From Strongylocentrotus purpuratus (taxonomy: Eukaryota; Echinodermata; Echinoidea; Camarodonta; Strongylocentrotidae), in the NCBI RefSeq assembly GCF_000002235.5, contig NW_022145609.1, forward strand, positions 13,546,328 through 13,610,327: DNA of 64,000 nucleotides, written 5' to 3'. The notes below the pieces were generated by a model. That model saw nothing but the letters and a program-made list of their open reading frames with translations, did not search any database and had not been told where the DNA came from. This document shows, one piece after another, positions 32,555 to 45,300 of the stretch. A program made the position numbers and the translations under genes. Numbering within the stretch: the first letter of the stretch is position 1; each line of letters opens with the position of its first letter.

Positions 32555-35500
32555 ATGGAAGTGAGATCCGCAGTTTCCACGGCGTTGTTCGTGTTATTAA
32601 CCATTTCTTTAGGCATCTTGTGGATGTGTGATGCAACAATACAAGTTGAGAGACCGAGAGGGGTATCTCTTAGTAGTAAGTTTGTCCTATTGTTATATGT
32701 TTTCTCGGTCGAATTTTGTAAGGATAGTCCCGTGCATTTATTTACATGTACGTGTTATCTTTTAGGTTGTATTATCGTGGCCGCCAACGTCCAACCACTC
32801 AATTGCGTGGCGTGGTTGGCGGTCACTTTTGCCAAAATTGATCACCCGTGTTTGTGTGTATTACACATTGTCATTACTCATTAGCATTTTAAAGTTGTGT
32901 GTAATATAGTTGATCAATAGAAATGAAATCTCAGTAGAATTTAAATGAAAAGTGACAGAATTGAAATGTTAAATTTTGCTTGCTGGAAAGTTAGGAATTT
33001 AGCTTAAATTTTCAAATTAGAAATGAGAGAAAGAAAGAGCAAGAGAATTGATAATGAGATGAAGAAAAAGGGGAAGGAGGAGGGGAAGAAGGAGAAGAGG
33101 AAGAGGGCCTAGGGGAGGGCCGAGGGAGAGGGGGAATATTGGAGAGGAAGATTAATCATGAAAGAAGACCCCCTTTTCTGTAAGTTGGATATGAGTTTAA
33201 AGAAAGAAAATAGCAGGTTGATTTTAAATCCTACAATTTACTTTAATGTTATGAACCAACAATGACAAAATTTGGTTGCTTGGATAGTCTGCATCTCACT
33301 GCTCCAGAATCAAGTCACAAATGCAGACGCTTGGGAGATGTTACCATCTCAAAATGTGATGGTGCATCATTATTTGTAGCAAAGGATTTTTAAATTATCT
33401 ACATATAACTTTTGTGATGGTACATTTTATATTTACAAGATATTTGAGATGCATCAGAAGAACAATTATTGTAATTTCATTTTTTTTAAATGAAAGAAAA
33501 ACACTTAAAATATTTTTACCAAGACGTTGTGTGTCTGGACAGGCTGTGTACATGGACAATTGATTTAAACCAGCTATTTATAAGAAATTACATGCAATAT
33601 CTCATAAATCTTTGAAGACTTACATGTAGGTTGGACAATATTATAAAGAACAAATCTTCATGACAATTAGTGCTTTTTGATGTATATTTTTCCTTTTAAA
33701 GCCAAAGGCAATTGCAACAGTTCTATACTTGTCAACTACACGCAACCCCCCCCCCCCCCCCCCCCACCCCCTCAGACCTTTATTGGCCAGGAGCTTTCCT
33801 TGAAGTAGAGGGTGATATATTCTAATTTTGCATTGTATTTTTCCACAGATGAACCTTTTTACAACAAGGGTAGTCAAGGCGAATGGTTTACATGCATAGA
33901 TGGCTCTATGAAGATACACAGAACTCAGATCAATGATGATTACTGTGACTGTCCGGACTCATCCGATGAACCAGGTATTGTTATCGTATGAATCGTGTTT
34001 AGCAGATCTGTAGAGATAGATGTACATGGATCGTAGAAGATGGTTGAAACTGTGCTCAAAATACCTAGAAGCGAAAGGAGACGTTGCTCTTGAAACTAAT
34101 TACAGGCTTTTAGGTTGCTTCTGAATGTGCTTTGTTATGTTGAAATACTTTTTGAGATTTAGTACGCAGTCCAGAGTCTTCTGCAATCTTCCTCTTTACA
34201 AGTTTTTTTCAGTTCTTGCTATTTACATACATTTACTTTCTATCCTACAGGCACATCAGCTTGTCCTGATGGAAGATTCCATTGTAACAACAGGGGTTAC
34301 AGACCATACTACATTCCCTCATCAAGAGTAAATGATGGCATTTGTGGTAAGAAACTAACCAGATTCCATTATTCCATGTTAGTTTAATGATTATTTTGTT
34401 TACCCGACTGCCAAGAAATCATGTTTAGGCTTGTAAAAAGCATTCAGGGGATCAACGGTTTTAAGTCCTCTCTGAGGGACTTGGTAATGAGAATTGAGGC
34501 CTTACCAAAAGGCCTGGTTTTGAACCTTGGACAACCTGGTTATAAGACCACTGCTCTACGGATGAGCCATCGCGCTTCCTCAAAGAACAGTTTAAGGTTG
34601 AACATTGACATGATCAGTTTGCAGTATTGTGCAGACCATAATGGCATGGATTCTAAGATCTAGATTTGGGTTTCTCAGCATATCCATTATTTAGTCTGAG
34701 TTGACCTGGCTTTACCTACATGTAGTTCACTGATGTAAGGAGTTTGATATGTTAATTTATTAATGGGGTTGCATGCATGTTAATGGTCTGAAGAGCTTGA
34801 TACTTGCCAGCCATAGAATTGGAAGGTATTTCTTCATTCCTGAATTCACTCTTCAAGTTGCTGAAAGAACTAAGTAACTTCATCTCTCCTCCACCACCAC
34901 CACCTCCCCCTCTCTCTCTCTATCTCTGTATTTCTTGCTCTCTCTCTCCCCCTCTCTGTATGTCTTGCTCTCTCTCTCTCTCTCCCCCCCCCCCCCCCCC
35001 CTCTCTGTATGTCTTGTTCCCTGTCTCTTTCTCTGTCTATCTGTCTCTCTGTCTATCTCCCTCCGTCTCTCTGTCTATCTCCCTCCGTCATTCTGTCTCT
35101 CTCTCTCTCGTTGGGATGTTTAGATTGCTGTGACGCCTCAGACGAGTATGAGGGACCCGGGGCAGGCAAGTGTGTCAATAACTGCAAGGAGCTCGGGAAG
35201 AAGGACCTAGAGGAACGCAAACAACAGATGGTGCTCTTCAACCAAGGCTTTGATATTAGACAACAATATATCAATGATGGGCTCGCAAAGAAAACAGAAC
35301 GAGAAGTGGGTATAATAGGTTTTTGGATTACGAAAAATGGTCCCTTTCTTTCATGCTCCTATAGATGTAGTTTTAGGCATATTGCGTACTAAACATGAAA
35401 ATTCAAGTTATGCAAGAAACCTTAGTCAGGGTTCAATAGTAACGGTCTGGTTCAAATTTGCTCAAAAATTTGAATCTGACCCTCATAGTTCGCAATTTAA

Positions 35501-38500
35501 GGAGCCTCCTGGTACTGAAACCTAAATAGTTCGATTTGGACGCCTGTGAGGAGAGTTGGTTGTTGTTGTTGGTAATGGTTTAATGGCGTCCATTCAGTAT
35601 TGAATATATATACGCCATATCTTCAGTTTTAGAAGAAAATCAGTTATCTATAAAGAAAACTGAGAATAAAAATTTATAATGATATAATTAATTAGTCAGT
35701 AACACAATTTATAAGGAGTCTCTGGATGGTTTGCAACTTCGTATTTATACGTTTAATCTGGTCAGCCCGGTTTCGTTAGGAAAGTTAGTGTGGAGCCCTG
35801 CCGTAGACAAGGCACTTATCAAGAGTTGCCTTCGCTCAACCCAGGTGTAGGACTTCATTATTTGGAAGAGATTCTTGGAATGATTGTTGATTAGCTGAGC
35901 TCTTGGCCAAAGCTTGGGAAGAATTATTATAGAGGAGGGTAGATAATATTACACATATACTACTTATACATTGTACATTCCAACCTGTCTATAGCAACCA
36001 CCCTAGGGAAACACAAACATTGGTCTTAGTAGACAGGCTCCTTCATTACATAATTCAATGAAAAAACATTTTCAAGGGGGGGGGGGGGAATGTGGTCTTT
36101 GTAGACAGGTGGTCACTAAAGCTGGTTTGACCGTAGTAACTTTAGTCCACAGTCAGAGAAACAGTTTTGTGCACATGAGATACTGTAATGACATGGCCAT
36201 GAATAGTCCATAGTCTATAGTCGTTAATGTAATTGCATCTTGCTTTTATCATTTCAGGGGGAATCGAAGACACTGCAGGCTGAGAAAGAAGAGGCTCAGA
36301 GAGTGGTTGATGAAAAGAAAAGTAAGTTGATTAAAAAAGGAAGTATAGATCTCATTATTTTGCCCATACATGTGTATTGCCAAGCATAGTAATCTTCATG
36401 TCCAAATGTCAACATTTATACCTGATGATGCAGCAATTTTACCATGCATGAAATGAAATACAGGTCTTGACTGCAGATAAAGGCTGTGTAGCTTGGCAAA
36501 TACTGGTTAACGCCATCTACGTCTTCTTTTAGACAACTGCACATAAACGAATGGACTTGATTAACGGTAGTCAGCAGCTTAATCTCTACATGGTCAGTGT
36601 TCATGAAATAGACCGAACTTCTCCTCACGCTTCGGTTTCGCGTATGTTGCACGCACGTTATTGCTGCGGTCGTGTCGTCCGTAGTCGTACTATACCCGAT
36701 TGGCCCCGAGTCAGGCCACAGGAAAGACACGTAGTCTTGTCAGTCTACACTCCCTTAAATGGATGTGTAGTGATCAAATGACAATTGGCAAATTGAGTAA
36801 TGAACATGTTGACTAACGTGTGTTGAATAGTTCTATTGATATTCAAGATCGTCCTATCAAATAACTGCATCCAATTTTTCAACTGCTTTGTCAGCAGCCC
36901 CTGTAAATAATTGCCTGCAATTTACAAAGTTGTAAAATATGGACTTGAATTAAACAGTGAAACCTGTCTTTAAAGACCACCCAAGGGATACAAGAAAAGT
37001 GATCTGTATAGGCAGGTGGTCTTTAAGTACAGGTTCTTTTAGTACTTGTTTCAATGAGAAACCTTTTTCAAGGGAAACAAAAAATGTGGTCTTTGTAGAC
37101 AGGTGGTCACTAAAGCAGGTTTGACTGTATCACTATTACATTCCAAATATCCCTATAGAAAATGTGAACGTGGATCATTTCTCATCGACATTTTCCAAAC
37201 TGTTCATCTTTTTGCAGAGGTACGCGATGAAGTTGAAGGTCCAGAGACCGAGGCCAAAGATAAACACAAAGCAGCCTGGGAGGCCGAAGTAGCCGCGAGG
37301 AAAGCAGCGGAGGAAAGGGAGAGAGCTCTGCAGGCTTTCAAGGAACTGGATATTGATTCAGATGGACGGTAAGACCTGGGGGGCATTTCACAAAACTTGT
37401 CATCAGTGACGAATGACAGTTTTTGTTATATGCTACTGAAATCCTTGCTTCTGATTGGTTATCAACAGATTTGTCACTGATTTTTGTCATTTGTCATTGA
37501 AAAAGGTTTTGTGAAACGCCCTCCTGGTTCTGTTAGCTTTACCTTGCGTAATGATCTCCATGGGATATTTGGGATGGGGAGGGGGCAGTTTAGGGGGAGT
37601 AATTGGAACATGGTATAATTGAAATGAGTAGAGCAGAAATAAAGACACAGATCACACATTCAAAGGAGTCATTTGAAAGATGAGAAACGGTTGATTCATT
37701 CATTGGGTCGACCGATAAAAGTAGTTTAAGCATGTTCTATTAATAACTAGATAGATGTAATGGAGAGGCTTGAACACCTAACAAACATAATGAAATAGAT
37801 TCCACTTGAATCTTTGTACAGCTGGTAATGCAGCTGTACAAAGAGTCAAGTAGATTTTATTTCATTATCCAAGGAACTTTCAAGGATCTTTCTGCTCAGT
37901 GTTCAAACAGAATAGTTGACAGTGCATGATTGCTACGTAACAACCAAAGACGGATGAGGTAACAGAGATAGTACTCCAAATTTTATAATGTGTAATAATT
38001 TGACTTGTTATCCATATATTTAAGTATCAGACTCGACAGTTTCTTTGACTTTGAGTACATTATTTCTACCATTGTTATCTATCTCTTTGTATTTATATTT
38101 GTGTTTGAAATCCAACTTCAAGTTTTGGTTGCAATAAAGAAATAATAATAGGTACAGTAACTACTAACCCTGTAAGTTGGGGCTTTGAGCGGATCGGAAG
38201 ATCGGAGCGACACCCTCGCACCTGTGATCGGTATCGGCAAAAATGTTATGCATGCATGCATGCATGCCTAAATTATAATCCAAGATGGCGGCCCGCATAT
38301 TTTGTCTCTATTCTTCGACCAATATTATTAATTACAATGTCATGAAAAGGCGTTAAATATCAACAAACATGGTATACAACAACTCCTAATGACAAAATAA
38401 TCCCAGCTATGCAATTTTTAAAGGCATTCAATAGCAAAAAACTTGAAAATTGTCTGCATTAAAAAAAAAAAAAAAAAAAAATCATTTTTATTGATCGGCT

Positions 38501-39355
38501 CAAGATCGGCTCAAGATCGGCTCAAGATCGGCTCCCGATCCGATGATCGGTTACAGGGTTAGTAACTAAAATACATATTGTTGTGCTTTCAAGTGTACTT
38601 GATTTTTGGCATGTTTATGTAAATTTTGCTTGCAACTTTGCTCCTGCAGAATTGTGTTCCATGAGTTAGCAAACCGGTTGGAGTTTGATACAGATAGCAG
38701 TGGAGATTTGAATGAAGAGGAAGCTAAGGTAAGAAACTACATGCACTTTTATCATGTTAACTATAAGGAATTTGATAATATACAATATTTCTATGCTATC
38801 CATTTATGGACTTTCAAATAGAGAAGGGAAATGCAAACATCATTGTCATAAATTTCTTATAAGAAACAAGAAAAAAGAAAAGAAAAAAACAACTAAAAAT
38901 AATGAAAAGACAAATCAGTTTTTCTTTTCTGATTGATTTTACCTATCCCAGTTCTTACTTTTAAACCAATCGCAACCGTAACCCTAAAAATAAAGGTCGG
39001 GTCATCATGTCTTCATTTTCTGTCCATATATTTGTTTCTGTCAATCTGTATCTGTCGCACACCTCTCCCTCTCTCTCTCTCTCTCTCTGCAGGAATGCCA
39101 ATTTTCAGGCAATACCCTGGAAAGTTATTTTCAGACCATAGTTTAGGCTTTTTAATGTACACGTTAGCTCATTTTCAGGCCCTCTCATCAATTCTAACTG
39201 GCATCCCTGTCTGTGATTCCATTCCATTTTTTGTTCTTCCTTATTGTAATACTCCTACTCTCTAATAGAATTTTACCCTTTGTCTGTTACCTGCCCCTGT
39301 GACTTTCTCTCGCTATCTCTTTCTCTCTCTCTCTGTCTCTCTCTTTCTCTTTCTG

Positions 39356-39396
<41 letters not shown>

Positions 39397-42300
39397 ATCT
39401 GAACCTTGCTGCCTATCTGAACTATGATTGCTCTCCTCTCTCCCTGTCTCCCAGGCTGTTCTAGGAGGAGCCAATATAGTAGAAGAAGCTGTCTTTGTCG
39501 AGCAGATCTGGAATGATGTCAAGGAGAAATTCAAGTTTGCCCATGAGGTGAGAAAACAGCTCATATGACAGATGAACAAAAGGGGAGATTTTTACTAAAT
39601 AAATAAAAGTGTTATGAATGTGGCTAATTCATCCAAAAAGAAAACACTGACTGCAGTACATCATTTGCCTGTTTGGAACCTGAAGGACATTAACTCGTAT
39701 AAATTTACAAGGAGTAAATGCACTTCAGGCTTGAACCAACTGATACCAGGTTAAGATTGTGATTGAAATACACTGACACAATCCAATGTACCATATTATG
39801 TTAAATAAGCAGTGCATAATTTTAATGTATGTCTCACGAAAATACAAAATGAATAATGATGATAATCATAATTACTAAATATTTGTATGTTTTTTGTTTG
39901 TTTTAGTTAGCAGCAGAGGAAGCACTGAAGCAACAAGAAGGACAGGAGCAACAAGGTGAGAAATGTCTTATAGCTCTAGTCACTAAGTTCAAGCTGTTTG
40001 TTCCCCCTCCCCCATCCTTGATGTATGATGTTACCATTATTATATTACTTCTGTATTTTGATGTTTGTATTATAATACAGTCAAACCTGTCTATAGCGAA
40101 AAAGTGGTCTTTATAGACGGATGGTCTTTGTAGACAGGTTCGTGTAGTACATGTTTCAATGATAAACCATTTTCAAGAGAAACTAAAAATGTGGTCTTTG
40201 TAGACAGGTGGTCACTAACGCAGGTTTGCTGTATCAAGATCTAGTACCCACCATTATTATTATTGTTGTTTTTAAACTGTCTTACCTCTATTATAATATG
40301 TAACTCTAGAGTAAAAGTCACCCCCCCCCCCCTTCACTTGACTGTTGTTCCGTGAATAAGGAGGAGGAACATTAAAGGTTGAAATACATCGTAAATTGAT
40401 ATGAAAGAAAAATAAGAAGAAGAAAAAACCTGTTGAGACGGCGAGAAACTGCCAACTACGTCATATTCATAGTTTCATAGCTATTCAAACAACACAATTG
40501 TTTTATTTTTATCTATTCAAAACTAAGCATACATATAAGAAGCCATACAATCGGTACGGATTCCAGTAATTTTGTATGTTTGCATGAGATAAAAGACGGC
40601 TGACATTCTGAGATACAAAGCTGTTAATATCACGATCGTCATGGCTGTAATTGCTGGATAATTATCATGTTTGTTAGAAGCCGTGTAATCAGCATAATTG
40701 ATTTCCATTACTAACTTTTTTCTTAGAATGAAAACTTGTTCATGGAGACCGAAAATTTAATTTGTATATTAATTCAATAGTGTATTGATTGAATGAGGAA
40801 ATCAAAACTGTTTGACATTAATCATCAATATGATCTAGATTACATAGAACATTTTCAAGAACGTACCAATCAGAGAAATTACTTGAAAATTGAAATGTAA
40901 TTGAGAAGCCATACAATCGGTATGGATTCCAGTAATTTTGTATGTTTGTATGAGATAAAAGATGACATCAGTCATCAATATGATCTAGATTACATAGTAC
41001 ATTTTCAAGAACGTACCAATCAGAGAAATTACTTGAAAATTGAAATGTAATTGAAATAACAAAATTAATTGGGCATTATAATTGAAAAATAATGGCAGAT
41101 GTGAAGCCATAAAATGAGCATATATGAAGGAAATGGAAAAATAATAGATTTCTTGGTCAAAGTATACATTTATGTATCAAATTGTAATTTTGTGATACAA
41201 ATTTTCAACCAAAGTGCCCTTTCATCATTCATTTCGATACCAATTTTGTATGGTGTCTAGGCTTCTGAATTTTGTATACCCTTTTTGAAATTGAGAAGAA
41301 AGAACCTTTTCTTGATCCCGATTGCAATACACAAAGTTTTCTGTCACAACATGTACGTCACATTCGCTGACAAAATAGCCAATTTGAGATTTACATAGCT
41401 GTAGTGATCTCATGTTTAAAAAATGTGTACCTTTCTTATTCATTGTTCCGATTTATTTCAAACTTTTGCAATTTCTCAGACTTTTCTGCTTTCAATGAAA
41501 TGAGCTTATTACAAGGGTTGGATTGCCCTTTGAGATTGAAAGAAAATGTACTGGGTGTCAATTTTGTGGAGGCATAGCTGCCTATGGCCCTGGCAGTGTT
41601 AATCATTATTTCAAAAATTTCTAGGAGAGGAACCCGCTGCCTTCGAAAAAAATGCTTTTGAGGAAGTCCATGACGACATTGATGAGGACATCGAAGATGA
41701 ATGGGCGGAAGACGATGATGAAGATGAGGAAGACTTCTACGAGGAGGAGGAAGATGAGTTTGATGAGGACCTACCAGAGGAGGCACGTGGAGTGCTGCGT
41801 CAGAAGAGACTGGATAGATTGACTAAGAAACGAGAGATGAAGGATCATGCCAAGCCCTCGGAGGATGAGATGCCGGATTATGATGACGCTACTAAAGCTC
41901 TCATTGCAGGTGAGTTTGAAAATTCATTTCTTATTACCCCATTGCCTACTGGAACTGCGTGGCCCCTGTATTAAGCCTATGTGAATTCAAGAATCCAGTT
42001 GTCAACAGGTTAATATTTAACAAATCTATTAATTGGCTCCGGAAATGTTAGTATGTTGTATTTTCGTTGTCTTTTGTACTGTTTTATATCCTTATTTACA
42101 TGAATAAGTATTACAATATACATGTAGCCTCATGTGTAAAATTACTTCTATTCATTGAAATAATCCATTTAAGAGTTCTATCTTAAAAATCAAATTTTCC
42201 CATAAAGAACACTGAATGTACATGTAACAATCTGTGGGTTAGCAGTCAGCAGATACATATAAATGAGCGGACTGTTTGACCAACCAACCTGATAAACTGC

Positions 42301-45300
42301 TGACCCTTTCAAACACGGAGAGCCAGAAATTAAATTAGTAGATAAGAAATGTGTATTGGTATACAAGTGTGTGGACTATTGTCATATACTTATAAGTTTT
42401 TCTCAAAAAGAAAATTAGATTTACCTAACCTTTTCACAGGCATGATGTAGTTGACTATACCAATCATATACAACTAGGGCATTGTTCTAATTTGGCTGTA
42501 TTTTGTGAATTGGATACCACAGGCAGAACAAATTAATATACTATGTGTGGAAGTAACAAGGTTGAATAAGAAACAGGATATATGTGTGGAATTGATACTT
42601 CATGTATTTATATTATGTCTCTATGTATGCAATGTATTATACCTCATGTAATCATATACTTGTGTAAATATCTTATGTTTATGCAGATACCCTAATTTAT
42701 AAACAAACCTACGTAATACAAGCTTTGCTTTTTGGTAAATCCCCCTCTTTATTTAGCTTTTTGCAATGTATTTATCATACGTATAATTGTATCTTTTATA
42801 AATATTACCATGTACATTATGTTCATTTATGTTATCTTCGATGAAGAGGAAATAAATAAACATGAAACTTGAAACCTTGTTTTCAATCCAGCTGCCGACC
42901 AGGCTAGGAAAGAACTAGAAGAGGCTGAGAAGGCCCTGAAGAACATTGATAGGACCGTTGGAGACCTGGAGAAGCAGCTGAGAGTAGATCTAGGACCAGA
43001 CCAGGCCTTCCAAGCCCTACAAGGACAGTGTTATGAGTACACTGATAGAGAGTAAGATAAGACGCCAGTCATTTGGGGGTGGGGGGGGGGGGGGATGGGG
43101 TTCCTCTCGTGTTTTCTCTTCCGTTCCCTGTCTGTATGTCTGTCTGTCTCTTTCTGTCTATCCGTCTGTCTCCCTCAAATTAAAGTTATAACTGAACTGG
43201 TCCCCTGCGTTCTAAATTACCTCTCTAATTTATTTTGAAATATTTACTATATATTTCTTATCTGTTTTTGTATGCTTCGTACATGTTTATTGTATGATAT
43301 AATTGTACATGATTTGTTATTTAATTACTTTTGTAAACATGATACAAATTCAAATTCAAAGTACAAAAAGAAATTATTGTTTAAATTTTTGTACTTTGAA
43401 TTTGTATCTTTTTGAACGCAGAAATAAAATCAATCAAACAAACAAACAACTAAAATTGAACTAATTTCAATCAAACTAGGTTTAAGAATGTATGAGCATG
43501 AAAAGATAAAATACAAAGAATTTGGGTACGTGAGATCAGTGCCCCTTCTTATAAAGAATTGCGATTGATCTTTTCATGTTTTCTCTTTTGTTCCCTGTCT
43601 GATTGTCTTTCTTTTAGTCTGTCTGTCTATCTGTCTGTCCCCCTCAAATTAAAGTAATAACTGAACTAAAATACGTGAGATCAGTGCCCCTTCTTTTAAA
43701 GGAATGCGATTGATCCAAATCAATCGCAGGTCTTCTAGTCAATTACAAGTTTGCAGTCACCTATCTCGTATGTACATAGTTTCGATTGATATCAATTGCT
43801 TAAAATTTTCAATTAATTGCAACTTTTTATAAGACAGGGTCCGGATGTTAAAGGTCACAGGATCGTTGATCAATGAACTTACTTGTAGGTGAAGGCATAT
43901 TGGAGATGCAGTCCCATTCATCTTGTTAATCATATTTTCATGTGTGATTTTTTTTTCTCTTCACTTTGACAGATACACATACAAGTTGTGCCCATTTGAA
44001 AAGTCTTCCCAGAGATCTAAAAATGGAGGTTCGGAAACTTCTCTAGGGTAAGTTTACCATAACACTTCAAATGTTACTTTTTAATAAGTGGGCTATGTCA
44101 ATCCATGTTTATCTATATTTATCTTTTTATGCAAATATTTTAAGTATACAACTTACACTTCCTCATGTACTCTGCCCTGCATCATACATGTTGATATCCA
44201 TTCTTCACCACATATGAAACATTCAGTAGCCTTATATGCATGTTATTGGTGAACTATTAAATGGTTTTATTTCTTTATGTATGCAAAAATAGCTTGTGAA
44301 TGTATTATCACTAGAACCGTTGGATAGATTACTATCAAACTCAAGACATGTATGTATCTTGCAGAGCCAATGAACTGATTAGATTTTAGGGTCACGAGGT
44401 CAAAAATCAAAGGGTCATACATGTTTATGAAAAGTAGTTTGTAATCACAATATTCTGAGAACCCGTTAACCCATAGCCTGCCATTAGGCTGTATGCACGC
44501 TACCTATTTAGTGCCATGTGCGTGCAAGGGCGCTTTCGTAGTAGCAGTTATTGTTCATGCTCATTGGGCTGTGCTGTGTGTTTTGCACTCGCCATTCATA
44601 GAACCATCGCGTTAATCAGATTATCTCCAAAACAACCTGGCACAGTGGGGATTAGCCCTGTGGCACGATAAGAGTTAATGGATTACAATCAAATTTGAAT
44701 TTTTAAAATTGCTTCTGTTTTGGTTTGTATAATCGCTCTATGGCGGAGGCATCAATTTCGACTGCATGTAGTCGAAGGTCCATCTAATTTAGTATTTGCT
44801 TTATTTTATTTTCCCAGCTCATGGCACCAATGGGAAGGTCCTCCAGATAACAAGTATTCTCTCATGATGTATACTAAAGGTCAGAAGTGTTGGAATGGTC
44901 CTGATAGATCCACGAGGGTAGGTAGTACATATAATTATGTTTCCTCACCTCACCATAAAGCTGTAATGTTACGCATGACTTTATGAATGATTTGAATATG
45001 GAGAACTAAATGGGATTCTCAAATCCTTTTAACTGCATAAGCTAAAGTTGAAATATGATGATGTAGATTAACCTCATCATTATTAACAAAACATTTTAAT
45101 GCAAAGTGTATTTTTGGCTTCAGTTTAATTGAGATTACGGAAAGACACTCACACTTTGTTAAAATGTCAGAAAAAAAATTGGGCATCCTATTAGGCTCTT
45201 CATTTTCAAATCATTTGTAAAGTCAATCGTAACTTTTTTTTTAATGATGTCACAGCTTCGGTACTCAATAGAGAGGTGAACACTAACACGGGTTTGGCTG

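Larger units (their letters stand above)
32676..36257 (+). other. PRKCSH introns 1-4
   Basis: Intron 1 (32676-33848) holds a purine-rich block (33058-33170) and a C run (about 33745-33775). Intron 3 (34347-35123) contains a tRNA-like SINE (34484-34590) and a CT/C-run microsatellite (34907-35110) that reaches to within 13 bp of the exon 4 acceptor. Intron 4 (35306-36257) contains one Tc1/mariner-like MITE (35973-36135). Confidence 0.6.

Noticed and set aside
36551-36781. Open frame in PRKCSH intron 5
   Set aside because: Both strands are open here because the DNA is locally GC-richer; no domain is recognisable and no splice sites in phase with the neighbouring exons are apparent.
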